Shown: positions 31,622 to 44,750 of the stretch, one piece after another | How the letters are laid out: the number at the start of each line of letters is the position of its first letter | Numbering within the stretch: the stretch's first letter is position 1 | Source of the DNA: Xylogone sp. PMI_703 | Taxonomy: Eukaryota > Ascomycota > Leotiomycetes | Direction: 5' to 3' | DNA length: 64,000 nucleotides | NCBI GenBank assembly: GCA_021399445.1 | Contig: JAJTUQ010000002.1 | Span: 992,001 to 1,056,000 of the forward strand | The notes under the pieces: model-generated | Seen by the model: the letters and a program-made list of their open reading frames with translations, nothing else | Told to the model about the DNA's origin: nothing | Databases searched by the model: none | Translations under genes and position numbers: made by a program

Positions 31622-34600
31622 TCAAACACTATCAGTAACCCTTCTCTCTGTTTCAAGCAACCATGCACCGCCCTGCGGTCCACTGGCATCCAGAGACACA
31701 GTCGTCCTCCTTGCATCTCTAACAACCCTGATTATCTCACCAGAATTTTTATTATCCATCTCACACGTAACAGCTGGGGCGTCTCCCTTCCCATCTTTTG
31801 CCCCTATCGTGGGAGAAGCAGCCTTCATTGCATAATTTGCGATGTATCTGACTTCCACCGTTGGATAAGGCAGATTGCCCTCGCGAAGAGGAACGAGGAC
31901 TAGGGGAAATAAGAGCTTTGGCGCTGGTGTAGAAGCAGGTGGGACTGTAAAGTGGCCTTTTCGCCGGCCACTTATGAGCCACGTATCAGGTGGAGCAGTG
32001 ATCTCATAGTGAAAATTTAAGTCCTGTTGAGCATTCTCTTTCGGCCCCGAGGTGAGGTACTCAGTATCCCAATCCCTTGTGAACTTCAATTCCAGAACTG
32101 CTGGAACAGGGTCATTTAGTGCTATTGTAGCTGAAAAGGACGCTGGGTCGAGGCGTTTCTGAATTTGAAGATCTGTAGTGTGCACCACTGCGACGGCAGG
32201 CACGTCGACGGGAATAACAATTGATCTGTAATGCGGTAGGCTTTGATCATCCAAGTCTATTGGTACCAAGGGTATGCTATGGTTCTGTCGTTGCCATTTC
32301 ACAAGCTGCTCGGCGAGAAGGGTTGCTGTCTCTTTATTTGATTCGAGACAACGGCCAAGTCCGGCGAAATGGTCATACCATTTTACATCTGCTAAAAGAG
32401 ATGTTCGAAGTTCATTAAGAATAGCAGTCTGTTCTAGGTCATATGGGGAGATTCTGGCGCGCAGTTGTGAAATGACGGTAGATGTTACCAGTTGAATGTA
32501 GGGGTGGAGAGAAGTGTCTGCAAATGCCTCCTTTAAAGATGCAGTAACAGCATAATCTATCTCTTCTTCCAGACACGTATAAAGCAGTACAAGCGACAAA
32601 GATGCCTTTTGGCCTTTTTGAAGGCTGGAGGGAGCAGATGGAGATTTTGTGATTTTGTATAACATTGATGCGGATTGTTTGGGGAAAATAGTAGCTGGTT
32701 TTGCAAGGGGCACGCCGCAATGGGCCTCAAAGACCAATGAGCTCTCTAAATTGGACTGGAGAAGGCGCAATGGGCTGCTTGAGGCAGATGAAATCGTAAA
32801 CCTGGAAAATAGGGCTTTGTGTTTGAAGACATCCTGAACGTTCACCCCGAGAGGTAAGGTAGTTGACAAGGATGCATTAACAGCAGAAGAAAATTCGCCC
32901 TTGTCTGTGGTGTACGACAGCTCTATCTTTAGTGAGATATCGCCGACTTCGTGTTCGAGACTGAATGGTATGCGAATCTTAGCTATCGATTCTGTAGCCA
33001 GAGCGCCGAAGTTTATCACCCCGGCATCGGCCTTTTTAGAGATCTGGAAATCTTCGCTGATGACTTCTGCTTCGCCTGTATGGACTCTAAGGCCAGCAGT
33101 GCCCGACCTTATGTGAAGATCTCCCCTGGTAATATCATTCCAGCCTGAAGAGAGTTCCAGCTCTAGTGACCTAGTCTTGTTCAGATACATAGTCTTTGAT
33201 GGAAAAACCCGTATACCAAAAGCTTGAGGTCGACGATACAGGAGAAGCTTAGGGCATTTGAAGAAAGGTACCCCTTTGCCAGCCTGTAAGTTGGTATCGT
33301 GGACATACTGCATAACAATGTTGCCGGACTGGAGAATTACATGACTGACTACATAAGTCCCCGCTATTATAGTCTATCAGAGAAAACGTCAGCTCCTGAG
33401 AAATCAACCCCGTGGTAGAAGTCTACTTACGTTGCCCTGGACCTGTAGTTTTACCTTACCCTTCTTGCATATCACACCGTCATCGCTTTCAAGCCAGATC
33501 TCTCGATTCTCTCCACCTACAGGAATAACTCGGATCCTTGCCCTCTCAATGCTGAAATCTTGAGGCAGGAGATATTGGAGATGTATTTGCAAAGCGAAAC
33601 TGTCCATCTCCGGATGGTATCTTGGAGTTGCATCTATCTCTACGCTGGCAAAAAATGCCTGGACAGATACATTTGTCTTGTGTGATAATGTCTTGGATAT
33701 GTCCATCAACTCTTCCAGATAGGGTTCTCGTAGCTCTACGCCTTCTAGAAGAGTAGAAAAGTCACCCTTGCCGAGCTTCAAAGCTAATTTATAGGCTAAC
33801 TTTTCTCTCTCAATCGCTGCAGTCTTTTCCAGTAATTTCAACACTATGCGAACGTAGTCCTCTTTTCGCTGGAGCTCCTTGAGACACTTCGCGTACATGA
33901 CCAGAATTGCAAGTTCTATCTGGGTCCATCCTCCTTCACTATAAAATTGAGTCATTCGATAAAAATAAGAAGCTGCAGCACCGTAGTCCTCGAGATAGAA
34001 TTTCAGCACAGCAAGGTCAGCCATACTCGACTGTACTGATTGGGTCCGATTCGCAACGGTATAGTGGCGAAGCGCCTTATCTGTCAGAGTCTCGTGCAAT
34101 CGATAGAAATCATCTTTGTTGTCAAGGGCTGTTCGTAGTAATTTACTGTTGATTCCATGGAGGAAATGGTGGAAGTCCGCCTTATTAACTTGCGAATTAT
34201 CCGTAGAATTATTGGGATCATCAAGATTCACATCTTCCATATCGGCAGCATTCCCATGCTTTAATGAGTCAACATGATCCCAACCTACTGACCACCCACG
34301 CTCACTACCTAGCCGTTCGAGAACACTTCGGGATACCAAATATAGCTCTGCTCTGTAACCAGCAAGATCTTCCAGACCGGACTTCAAGAACGGATTCGCA
34401 TCTGGCCTCCCACTAGGAAATATTCCCGGGCTTGGCGGAGGGTCTTTGAGAGGCTCCCTGGCAGCAGGAAGTCCCAGTGAACTATTCCGAGCAGGATGCA
34501 TCATTGTCTTAGGCTCAGGAATAGAAGCTTTCTGACCATCAATCTCACTGCTTGGTGGTGCCAAGGTTGAGGGAGGGATTGGCAATGCTTTTGTTGCCGT

Positions 34601-36399
34601 TTGTGCTAAGATTTGCTCTGTAATAGCAAATGTGAACGAGGAGACGATGTTATCAATTACTTCCTTCATTAATGGGTCGTCATTCATGTTCTGAACAACC
34701 GATTCGTCAACTGAAGAATCCTTCTTGTTAGGTAAATATGCTGCCCAAATATCATCACGCATAACGCCAGAAATAGACGAGATAAATGCTATAGATCTCT
34801 TGCACACTTCCGCTAGTACAGTCAGGTTCTCTGTATCCTGGTCTGGTTGAGCAGGGGGGACTCTCGCTGCTACACCTAAAAGGGTCGACTCTCGCTGCTC
34901 TTTCAACTTAGCTAATAGTTCATCCCGTGACGATGAAGCATTCGCAAGCCGAAGCAAAAGTGCCAACTGCCGCGCAAAAAGATAGCATCGGAAATCAAAA
35001 ACAGATATGTCATTTGAAAGGATGAGCTCGCGATAATTCTTCTTTATCGCACTAAGAGGGATTTCGTGCGTATCGCCATCGCCATGCGTCCCTATCGATT
35101 GTAGATCAATTGTCTCCTCTGATCCTGTTTCCCTACCAAGCTCCTTTAGTGCCGCCGCCTTTGCCCGTTCTACTTGGGTCTTAAGATCTTCTGTGTATGG
35201 AAGTAAAGCACCTCCATACCACGATCCTTCAGTCTGTTGCTCCCTGATAATCGCATCAAGCCCCACAGCCAGTTCGTCATATCCAACAAGAGCATCCTCA
35301 ACTAAGCCCACGCTCTCGAAGCCTCTTGCTAGCCCTTCCTTTAACATGAAAAACGTGCAGAAATTCCACCCCCGTAAAGATCTCTGGGCATCCTTCTCGC
35401 GAATATCTTCTTCATATTGAGTGACACGCATATCAAACGAGCTAAGAATGAGAGCCTTAAATTTAGTGATGAGATCAATCCAAGAATTCTCATTATCTTC
35501 TGGAGTTTCGGTATATGAACCTGGTATTGCTGGAACTACTCGAGGCAATAGGTCATAGGGAACGTCATTGACGCCAATACGGATCTGAGCAATTCGATCG
35601 ACGCCGAGTTTTGAGGACCCATTGAAGTCTGTCCGGAGCTTATCCAAGATAGTTGAAGATCCACCAGGGCGCCAACGTACTCCAGTTTTCTCCGTTGGAG
35701 TCCCGGTTCCAGAGTCAGAGTTCTTTCCACTTGTTCTTGGTTGGGTTGCCGCCGCAGTATTAGGCACGACAACATGAATAACAAGCCATTCGAAGGCATC
35801 ATGGTTATCCTGAGTACTTAGTTTTGATGCACTCTTCTTTGCATCCTGTGTATGTTCTTTAATCCAGTCCCGAACTTGCTGCCTTGATTGTGACTTATAT
35901 GTATCATTGTCATCGCATCGTAGCAGCAAGACTTTCAAATATGGCGTTTGTCGAAGGCCGGGTATCTGGTGTCTGCGCCCTTTAACAGCTGTCTGAGTCT
36001 GCCCAGATTGGGAGTCCACCTTCTCCGAGCTGAGACTGCCTATGTTCTGTATTTTGGAGCCATCTTCTCCACTGCCAGCAGAATTAACTCTAGAGAGAGC
36101 AAGCGTACTCGTTGACACGTTCTCGACTCCTGAAAGAGGACGAGGCTGCTGGTTCGCCGGCACCAGATCAATGTGTAGATAAGATATTGAGCGTAGCGGG
36201 CCGGAATGGGACTCCCAATGAAGGTTTCTCAAAGGTAGTCTGGGCAGGAGCCCTGGCGAGAGCAACGGGTAAACGCCATGAGGGTCGAAGTATTCAACTA
36301 CGGGGCAGACGAACGACATTAGTTCTAGAACACTTCTCTGAAACACAATAGAAAACCGGCTTTACCTGTCACTTTAGAACTGGAAGATGATTCTTCCAT
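31622..36399 (-). CDS. TRS130: TRAPPII complex subunit TRS130 (TRAPPC10-like)
   Basis: Large subunit specific to TRAPPII, the exchange factor for Rab11/Ypt31 in late Golgi traffic. Minus-strand exons 36366-36399 (34 nt), 33431-36297 and 31622-33373 give 1550 residues, normal for filamentous fungi. The start MEESSSSSKVT joins across a 68-nt intron to VEYFDPHGVYPLLSPGL, the conserved Trs130 opening, followed by PRLPLRNLHWESHSGPLRSI. The middle carries helical-repeat sequence (RKEDYVRIVLKLLEK region). The C-terminal third is beta-rich. The third exon follows directly on QVQGN. Its 3' end is 59 bases from the longest possible end of the convergent acyltransferase gene. Confidence 0.94.
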
Positions 36400-37771
36400 T
36401 TTAAATGTTGAATCCTGCACTCATGGCGAGACCCCTTGGGAGTCGCAGAAACAATGCGACTTACTGCCGGACGAGTCCTCTCTGGAAGTGAGGGCGGTGA
36501 GGGGCAACAAAGAGCGAACAAGCCAACCAATGGATTGATTGGACGGGATAAACTGTGAGCTTTCAGATTAAAACAAAGGGTTCACTGGTCAGTAAATAGT
36601 ATACTAAGTGGCTAATCTGGTATAATATTTTGCTTTGATGATAGTATTCAGTATTGTATTTGCTGCGACACTAATAACCAATAGCATAGAGCTATGCCCA
36701 CATCTACTTCTGTGGTGACAACCGTTGCTAAATTTAATGTTAATTCCAGTGTGTTTCAGGCCGTTGGAGCCCATTATATCGCTAGAGTTACAAAGCATTT
36801 TAGTGCCTAAAGGATTCTGCTACAGTTAAAGGATCTTTGTAAGAGTGCAGAAACAGAGACGCTCAGTATGAAGTACCCGGCGATTTCACAAAGACAATGA
36901 ACGCATGGACAAGTTTTAGAATATCTTCGTAAGCCTGCTTCCGTTGACGACTCGTAGTGGAGAGCTGGATGGCAAGCTGGATATTGAGCCACTTCTTTGT
37001 GAAGTCTCTACTGGTCGGATTCTCACGCTACATCGTCACTTGAACTCAACTAATCCTCATATACATGGCAACACATCCGTACTGCATACACGGCTTGACA
37101 CTAAGGTGCGAAATTGTGGATACCGCATGGAGATGGAGCCCTTGGGGTGGGATTGACCGCAGAAGGCTGCCGTTCATGACCCTTTCAAAAAAGGAATCAA
37201 AAAACGTCAATAGCAGGGTCCTGATCCCATCTGATCCAAAATGACAGCCATCGAGTGCTTAGGACCGAAGAGTTGCCTCAAGTGGCAGGTCTGATTGCCA
37301 CACCCACACGACTCCTTATCAACTATCAACCAACACCTTGCCGGTCTAACGGACTGAAAGTAGTAACGTTTAGCAGAGACCCCTGGAGCATTTCCTTGGA
37401 CAGAACGCACCAGCTAAGTACCCTGAAAAACCACCCCAATCACCCACCCCCACAAACTCCCAGGATCGCGACAGCTTCAACGCCCGCTGGGCGAATTAAA
37501 CCGGTCAACGCTGAAGACGCTACTGCAAAGATTGAGGCAAAAAATACACCGGTGACGCTGGGTTTTGTAAAGTCTCTGACAATTGCTCCAATCCAGCATG
37601 GCTTGTCGGCGGGGCCGCCAGCTGATAAGCTGCGCAAGGGCGATCGCAAACCCAGACTGCAGAGAATGCAGGAACGTATAAAGGTCTTGGGATGACCCGG
37701 GGTCTTACTATTCCCGTCATATTTGCAGCTTCTTTTCAAGCTCTTTGTTCTTTGTTCTATTTGTGGTACAG
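36400..37771. other. Divergent intergenic region, TRS130 and permease
   Basis: 1.37 kb between two divergent start codons. Open frames here (such as 37255-37695 +) overlap antisense frames and show no domain. The permease-proximal part should hold its promoter. Confidence 0.5.
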
Positions 37772-39819
37772 ATGGCCGACATCAAAGATGGCGGCGATGG
37801 GTCTAACCCGGAGTTGTTTGCGGATGAGAAGCACCCAGCGTACGAGAGCGCTGGGAGCGAGACGGGAGTCGTGGAGAATGTTGATGGTCTGAAACGAAGA
37901 CTCACGGCTGTCCAGATCCAGATGATAGCCATTGGAGGTTCAATTGGTACTGCGCTATTCGTCAGCATTGGTTCCGGTCTTGTATATGGTGGTCCGGGTT
38001 CCTTGTTTCTCGCTTTCAGCATATACTGCTTTTTCATGGCTACAGTGAATAACTGTATAGCGGAGATGGCAGTATTCATGCCTGTCAGTGGATCGTTCAT
38101 TCGAATGGGCAGCAAGTGGGTTGACGAGGCATTTGGATTTATGCTTGGGTGGAATTTCTTCCTCTATGGTACGGACCCCATCCTGAAAGTAGATAAATCA
38201 AATATGACATCTAATTCTCTTATTTTTCAGAGGCCTTCCTTATTCCCTGGGAAATTAGTGCGCTCACACTCATCTTGACGTATTGGTGGGATAACGTCCC
38301 CTTTGCGGCCGTGGTTGCAATTTGTGTATTCTTCTACGCGTACGTTGATCCGGACATATTCTTTTGCTGTTGCTGATACTGTGCTAGCCTAATCAACATA
38401 TTCGCTGTGAAATGGTACGGTTATAGTGAGGCTTGGTTATCGTCTGGAAAATTGATCCTTATTGGCATTGTGTTCTGCTTTACATTTATTACGATGGTCG
38501 GTGGAAATCCGAAGCATGATGCCTATGGGTTCAGATATTGGCGAGATCCAGTAAGTCTCATTGCTAGTTGACCTGATTAATTTGATATTGAGATGATTCC
38601 ACAGGGCTCCTTCGCAACATATGTCACGACCGGTAGTTTGGGTAGATTTGAGGGTTTCCTGAATTCATTATGGACTGCTGCATTCACAATCGTAGGACCA
38701 GAATATGTTGCCATGATGTCCGGTGAAGCATCCAATCCGCGGAAGAATCTCAAACGAGGTTTCAAAACGATGTACTGGCGATTCGGAATTTTCTTCATCG
38801 GCGGCGCCCTCGCATGCGGCATTGTTATCCCTTATAACGACCCCACCCTAGTTAAAATCCTAAATGACGGCACCGTAGAGACTAAGACGGCGGCTTCAAG
38901 TCCTTTTGTCGTTGCCATGCAAAATCTCGGCATTGGTGTCCTTCCGCATATCACGAACGCTCTTCTGGTGACAAGTATTTTCTCCGCCGGTAACTCATAC
39001 GTGTATGTGACCAAATGGAGGAGATTTATGAGATGGTTATACTGACAATATCTACAGATACTGCGCTTCACGAACGTTACATGGATTGGCTCTTGATGGA
39101 CATGCGCCTCGATTTCTCCAGTACTGTACCAAGAATGGTGTACCGATTTGGTGCTTCTGCGTAACAATGATATTTCCACTGCTAGGTTTCTTATCAGTTG
39201 GAAGTAGTTCGACGGTAGCTATTACCTGGTATGTTCTAATATGTTCTGGAATCTGTTATATAATCCTATTCTTGAGGGCTCTCACTGATCAAATAACTTA
39301 TAGGTTTGCAAATCTGACCCAGGCATCCCAAATCATCGACTATATCTGCATGTGCTGGATATATCTCTACTTCTATCGGGCTCTGAAAGTCCAAGGATTC
39401 GACCGCAATAACCTTCCTTACAAAGGATGGGGCCAGCCATATATGGCCTGGTTTGGATTGGTTAGCATGGTCTTCACGGTGGGCTGCTATGGATACACAA
39501 CATTCTTGCCTGGCTGTAAGTTACTCTCCCTCCAATGATCACGGATATATATCATCGTATCTAACAGCTATCAGGGTGGGATCTCGGAACTTTCTGGTCG
39601 TACTACACAATGTGCTTCTTCTGCCCCGTGATATACATCGCCTACAAGGTCATCAGACGAACCAAGATAGTCAAGCCCGAGGAGGCGGACCTAGTATGGG
39701 ATCGACCGGTCATTGACGCATATGAGGCGAATCTACCCCCGAACGATCTGAGCATATGGCAGGAATTCTTCGTTATGTTGGGTGTAAAGAAACGGAAGCA
39801 AGTGGAGGATGTAGAATAG
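37772..39819 (+). CDS. Amino-acid permease of the YAT/APC family
   Basis: Plasma-membrane proton symporter for amino acids. Seven exons (37772-38168, 38231-38339, 38388-38550, 38605-39002, 39058-39228, 39304-39515, 39575-39819) give 564 residues, standard for fungal permeases with 12 membrane helices. Helix 1 carries the family signature QMIAIGGSIGTALFVSIGSGL, preceded by GLKRRLTAVQ. Also visible are FMPVSGSFIRMG, the extracellular GNPKHDAYGFRYW, and ASNPRKNLKRGFKTMYWR after helix 6. NSYVYCASRTLHGLALDGHAP is built across a splice joint. The cytosolic C-terminus is Lys- and Glu-rich. Substrate specificity cannot be read from sequence. The start at 37772 (MADIKDGG) is the first ATG in a sensible context. 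Confidence 0.94.
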
Positions 39820-40607
39820 TTCCAGTTATCCATACAGTATTGCTCCGTCTCGGTGGAGGCTAATGGAAACCAACTTTGTTCCGTCGGAGTAACTATTGTT
39901 GCGACGTCGAAAATACTCCCCGATCCCGTCTCCGATTTGCCTCCCTCCTACCTAATATCGGCCAATCACATTGATCCTGTACCTCTCACCGATAAGATAC
40001 AGACCGAATCATTCGCAAGGTCCGTTCAAATTATAGAGATTACTAACCCCAGCCCTAAACAAAGAATATCTTTATCACATGGAGACGACCCCGAGGTAAA
40101 GGAAAATACAAACAAATGGTTGGGTATTCGCCCATTCCAAACCGGAGGATGCGTCAGAACAGGACAGAGCCTCCGAATCGCCACAACACGGATAGCGGAA
40201 GCCTCGATGCGAAAGCGGGGAGGGCAAAAAGGAAAGCCAAGCCCGCCTTACCGTAATTCGTATTTTCATGGGCTTTCGCGATTCAGCGTCATTCGTGCGC
40301 GAAGGTCTAGCCTATCCTGCCGAGCCTGTATATATATCATACACCCATAGCAGCAGCTGTATGGGTAGACCATGTGAAAAGATATCAAAACACTATATGA
40401 CGCAAAAACAATCGCGGTATTTCTAAAACAGAAAATTTTCTTGGAAGGAGGAAGAGAAAGCAGGTTTATAAAGACGACTTATATAATCCGCTTCGCGAGC
40501 TCAGCTTAGCTCCATTAAATTGAACTGAACTGAATTAAGTGGAATCCAGGTTCTATATATTTGGAGAAGAGAAGTATATACGATTTCGAGAGGATATTCG
40601 TATCAGA
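39820..40607. other. Intergenic between permease and MDR oxidoreductase
   Basis: A 165-codon + frame (39853-40350) has no recognisable domain and overlaps the permease 3'UTR. TATA-like sequences occur near 40328 and 40555, just before the next gene. Confidence 0.45.
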
Positions 40608-41871
40608 ATGGCTTCAGGCAATCCTGCAATCCCAGCAACAATGCGCGCGCTGGCGCTCTCCAAGTTTTGCAAACCATCCGAGTACGCAATTGCGACGCTG
40701 CCAACGCCTGAAATCGCGAAGCCAGATGAGGTGCTGATCAAAGTTCATGCTGCGTCGGTGAATCCTGTTGATGTAAAGATGGCGAGTGGGTAAGTTTGAC
40801 ATCTTTTACTGTTCAGCTTTGTCTTAAATGTCTTTTTTTGTCCAATTGAAGCTTGTTGCTATCTAGATTCAACCTAAGTGATTCACCGAGGTCCAATATA
40901 TCTCAGAGATATATTTTTCAACATAATGAAAGTTATGACTTAGCTAATCTTGAGAATAATCTAGAACTGCAAGAGTGATGGGCTATTCGACATTTCCTTA
41001 CAAAATAGGCTATGACCTCGCCGGCACAATAGTTAGCACTGGCGCCTCTGTCACATCCTTCAAACCAGGAGACGCAGTCTATGCTCGTATCCATGAGCGC
41101 TATCGCGGCTCTATCGCCGAGTACGCCGTCTCTACAGAATCAGCCGTGGCACTGAAGCCTCCCTCTTTGTCCTTTACGGAGGCGGCGGCTATTCCGCTTG
41201 CTGGACTCACGGCACTGCAGTCGCTGGATACGGCAGCGAGGATGATTGAAGGGGGAACATTGAACGGAAAGACAATATATGTGCCTGGAGGACTAAGCGG
41301 GACAGGAAGTTTTGCGGTGCAGCTGGCGAAGAGGGTGTTCGGCGCCAAGGAAGTAATTACAACACTATCGACGGGGAAGATTGCTAAGCTAGGGGAATTG
41401 ATCGGTCCGGGGGTTGTTGATGAGATTGTGGACTACACGAAGGAAAACGTAGAGCAGAAGATCGGGCCGGGCAGAGTAGACGTCATGTTCGATACGGTGA
41501 CAGGAACGTTACGGTCAATACCGCTCATGAAGAAGAATGGGGTGATTGTCAGTGTCAGCACTGTTCCGTCCGGGGAGTTGATGATGAGGAAAGCCGCCTC
41601 GCTGAACTTCTTTCTGAAACAACTTCTCAATGGCGCCGACTGGGTGCTTAGGACGTGGACTCGGTGGAAGGGAGTCCAGTACACTTACGTCTTCATGGAT
41701 CCCAGTGGTAAGGACTTGGACAGATTGACTAAGGCGATCGAGGAGGGGCGTCTGAAACCAGTGATCGGGATGACAGCGAAGCTGGAGGATATCGAACAAG
41801 TCAAGAAGGGATGCCAACAGGTGTTTGATGGAAAAGGTGGGGTGGGCAAATTTGTCATTGAGGTTGTCTGA
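40608..41871 (+). CDS. MDR-family zinc-free NAD(P)H oxidoreductase
   Basis: Medium-chain dehydrogenase/reductase of the quinone-reductase or enoyl-reductase kind. Exons 40608-40789 and 40965-41871 give 362 residues, the normal length. The N-terminal GroES-like domain is clear: LIKVHAASVNPVDVKMASG, then PYKIGYDLAGTIVSTGASV and FKPGDAVYARI. The Rossmann part begins VPGGLSGTGSFAVQLAK, a variant of the usual A-x2-G-x-V-G loop that some fungal relatives share. No Cys cluster for structural zinc is present. VMFDTVTG and GKFVIEVV complete the fold. The 175-nt intron is long but both ends join conserved sequence. Substrate unknown. Confidence 0.88.
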
Positions 41872-44229
41872 TGATGTCATGACGAGGAGCAGATAGTGTT
41901 TTTGTAGAAGCGGGGTGTGACATTGATTTGTTCTGGATTGGATCAGATTTGATCTGGTGTAGCTGAGAGGGAGATACTTCTGGAATGACTGCTATCCTGT
42001 GTATCTGCAGTAGCCAGTGTGCTCGCGTTGACCATCCCACCGGTCTAAGGGTATTTCAGTCCATGAGGTTGAAGTAGGATGTCCGCGCGCAGAGCATAAG
42101 CTCGTATGTACGAGTTTGTCTGGTTGGACTGTCTCAGGTTCTGGGGAAGGAAGATGCTGTCAGCTGCTCATGCCTGACATGACCGTAGTTATGAGCATTG
42201 CGTAGGCGCATTGGTTTTGCCCTAGACAATAACATTATCATACCAGAGTCAAGGAGCACAGTGCTGTACCGTTGTCCTAATCATACCAAAAGATATATTG
42301 TAGGTGTGAATAAGGCCTTATCAGAGAGACACGGTTGCTGACTGTGCGCTGTTGCGCAATGAACCAGCTAAGCAGCGGTTTGCACTGTCTGTACCGTGAC
42401 AAGAGGGGTTTCAACCAGAGCAATTGATAAAGGGCGAGATAGAAGTAAGATAAAAGATCCTTATCAAGCGCCAAGCCGATCTGAAGTTTGCTGCCAAGAC
42501 GGGAACGTTGGGATAATGTGCTGACTGCCGAACTCGTGATCTGGATCAATAGAAGGTCAGCCAGATTCATCACGTAGCTCGCGGTTGTTTTCTGCCAAGA
42601 GGCCACCAGAAGCCCTACGAGTATTGCAGGCACGAGCTTTGCTAGCGCGTGGTTCCTGGTCATTTTTCGTAGTCATCGAATCTGGCTGGGTTACTATTAG
42701 GGAGTACAGATTTATGCTCTGGGTGGAGTATGCCTGACCGCAAAGGCCGCCAAGGCACCACTGGCCTGAACCGTACCGCGAGCTAAGACCCATCTGCCCT
42801 GTGCGTCTGCAGCGTGCCATGAGACTGACGAATCATACAGCTGTGCCTGGATCGAGCTCAGGAACGATCAGGAAGGTGAAACGCGCTTGGCCAGGGGACT
42901 AGCACCAGTGCTGTTCCTGACCATCTTGCCCTCATTACAGTAACTAACGACAGCAACGATGTGCGCTGCAATCATAATTCCTGCCCCGCTACGACACCGT
43001 CTTGCGCAAGCAATCACAGCAGCACGCAGAGGCTAGAGCCGCTCGTCAGGAACCAGATGAGGCTGGAAACACAGTCGCACCCAGATTCGATAGGTTTCGC
43101 AGGGCTTGGAGCAGGAGAGGATTCAGCGCTTTGGTTGGAGTTCTTGTGAATACTCTCCAGACTCTACAGAACCATTTCCTTGTCGTCCTTCGAGAAATAA
43201 AGTGGTGTGTGGCTTTTCGGTGGCTGGAGGAAAAACCCGCTGCTTCCAATGCACGATGTCGTGGTTCTCCTGCGAGCTGGCATGGAGTGGTGGTGGCTCG
43301 AGGACGGTTTGCCCTGTTGATCTGTTGATGATTATTGTGATCTAGCCTTTTTGATCAACCACAATCATACCGGTACTCAGCTCTATGTCCTCCGAATTGG
43401 CACGTCCACCTCTCTCTGCCTGTCGGAGATGGCATGAATCGACAATAATGACGACGAAAATAGTACCTCCCTGTACGGTACGATGGTCAAGAACTTTCGT
43501 CTCCTCTGCTCCACTGTAGTGTGGATGGTGGAGTGCCGCCTACGTGCCCTCATCTGCGAGAGATTAGTGCTATGGGTCCTGAAAGGCACTGGCACCTTGC
43601 AGATGGCAGTCAACCTCTCTGGTGTGTCAAGGCGAAATACGACAGTAAAGGATCTCTTCTGTACGGATGCGACAAGAGAATACCATCTGCTCACATAGAG
43701 AATAAAGGCGGTACAGTTCGAGACCCTTTCACGCGCGTTCTCTTGGTGGTAGGACTGTGTAATGGACGGCTGAATTGTTCGTCTCGAGCCACACAGCCTC
43801 CTCCTAGAGAAAGAATACGAGCTTGGTAGCCATACTTCCCCATGCGATTGTCCCCCCTAAAGAGAACGGGGCAAGCGATGTAGCATCGAATCGCAATAGG
43901 TTTGGCTATGGTCATACTGCGACTTCTTGCGTTGTTGAGTACGGTGTGGACGATTGTAATAGCACCCTGCTCCAGGAGGATTGCTCCCTATGAATCCCAC
44001 AAAGTAAACTTCCTCTTTCTGAAAGGGAATGAAGGACGCGCACACAGTGCCATTCCCCGAATCTACCATCATCGCGACCGAGACAATCTTCATTTCGGCC
44101 TTGCTAGGCCCAGCGGGCAGAGAGGCAGCTTTCACCATGGCTGGGTAGGGTACCTGCCAATTTGGTCGGGCATTATTTCAAGTAAACTTTGGCCTAGCCG
44201 AGTCGGGCTGGGCTGGCCCAATCCTTGCG
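41872..44229. other. Intergenic between MDR gene and SUN gene
   Basis: About 2.4 kb of ordinary composition. Overlapping short frames on both strands show no domains. The pair of minus-strand frames at 42277-42820 is unrecognised. No repeats of note. Confidence 0.5.
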
Positions 44230-44585
44230 TAGCCCCGTTCCTGGATTCCATCTCACCCTTTTCTTCCGCCCTCCTCCACCTCTCTGCCCATTCATTGATT
44301 ACGACTCCACCGCTACTGTTGTCGCACTCATCTTCTCGTTTTCTCCTGCCAGCATTCCCCCAACTGAGAGTCTTGCCTCTCTACCACACTCCTTTGGAAC
44401 AGCGATTTCTTGCGCACTGCGGTCTCTCTGCGACAGCCAAACAGGCGAAATATAATCAACAAACAAACTCGAGCCCAGTCAATCGTTCATTACTGCGCCC
44501 CCAAACGAGACGTTTGAAAAGAGTCCGGTCAAGTTCTGTCTGTGTACGTGCACCATCCACCTTCTGGCCTTTCGTCGACCCGCCT

Positions 44586-44590
44586 TATAA
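44586..44590 (+). promoter_or_regulatory. TATA element of the SUN gene
   Basis: tataa at 44586-44590 within a CT-rich leader (44230-44746) is the best core-promoter candidate, about 160 bases before the ATG. A start 30-60 bases downstream would still include both upstream ORFs. Confidence 0.4.
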
Positions 44591-44649
44591 GAAAAGGAGT
44601 CTCGCCTGCAGAACTGTCAAAATTTCCGACGTTTTGCGATCCTCTCTGG

Positions 44650-44750
44650 ATGGGCGCGTTTGTAGTTGCATGCTAACAGCGAGTAGTTCGACCGCAACGT
44701 TTCCTACCTGTCCTTTCAATAAAATCACTGGTTTCGTGTCTTCACAATGA
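44650..44750 (+). promoter_or_regulatory. Two upstream ORFs, the second overlapping the SUN start
   Basis: uORF1 spans 44650-44676 (8 residues). uORF2 spans 44670-44750 (26 residues) and its TGA lies inside ATGA at the SUN start codon (ATG 44747-44749). These are the only two ATGs I find in the CT-rich leader after 44230. uORF2 is the tail of a frame open from 43902. This arrangement could damp or couple translation of the SUN gene; that is inference. Confidence 0.45.

Noticed and set aside
39853..40350. 165-codon + strand ORF after the permease
   Set aside because: Starts within the likely permease 3'UTR and shows no family features.
42277..42820. Two minus-strand ORFs with hydrophobic stretches
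   Set aside because: No joinable splice sites giving a recognisable protein; both look fortuitous.
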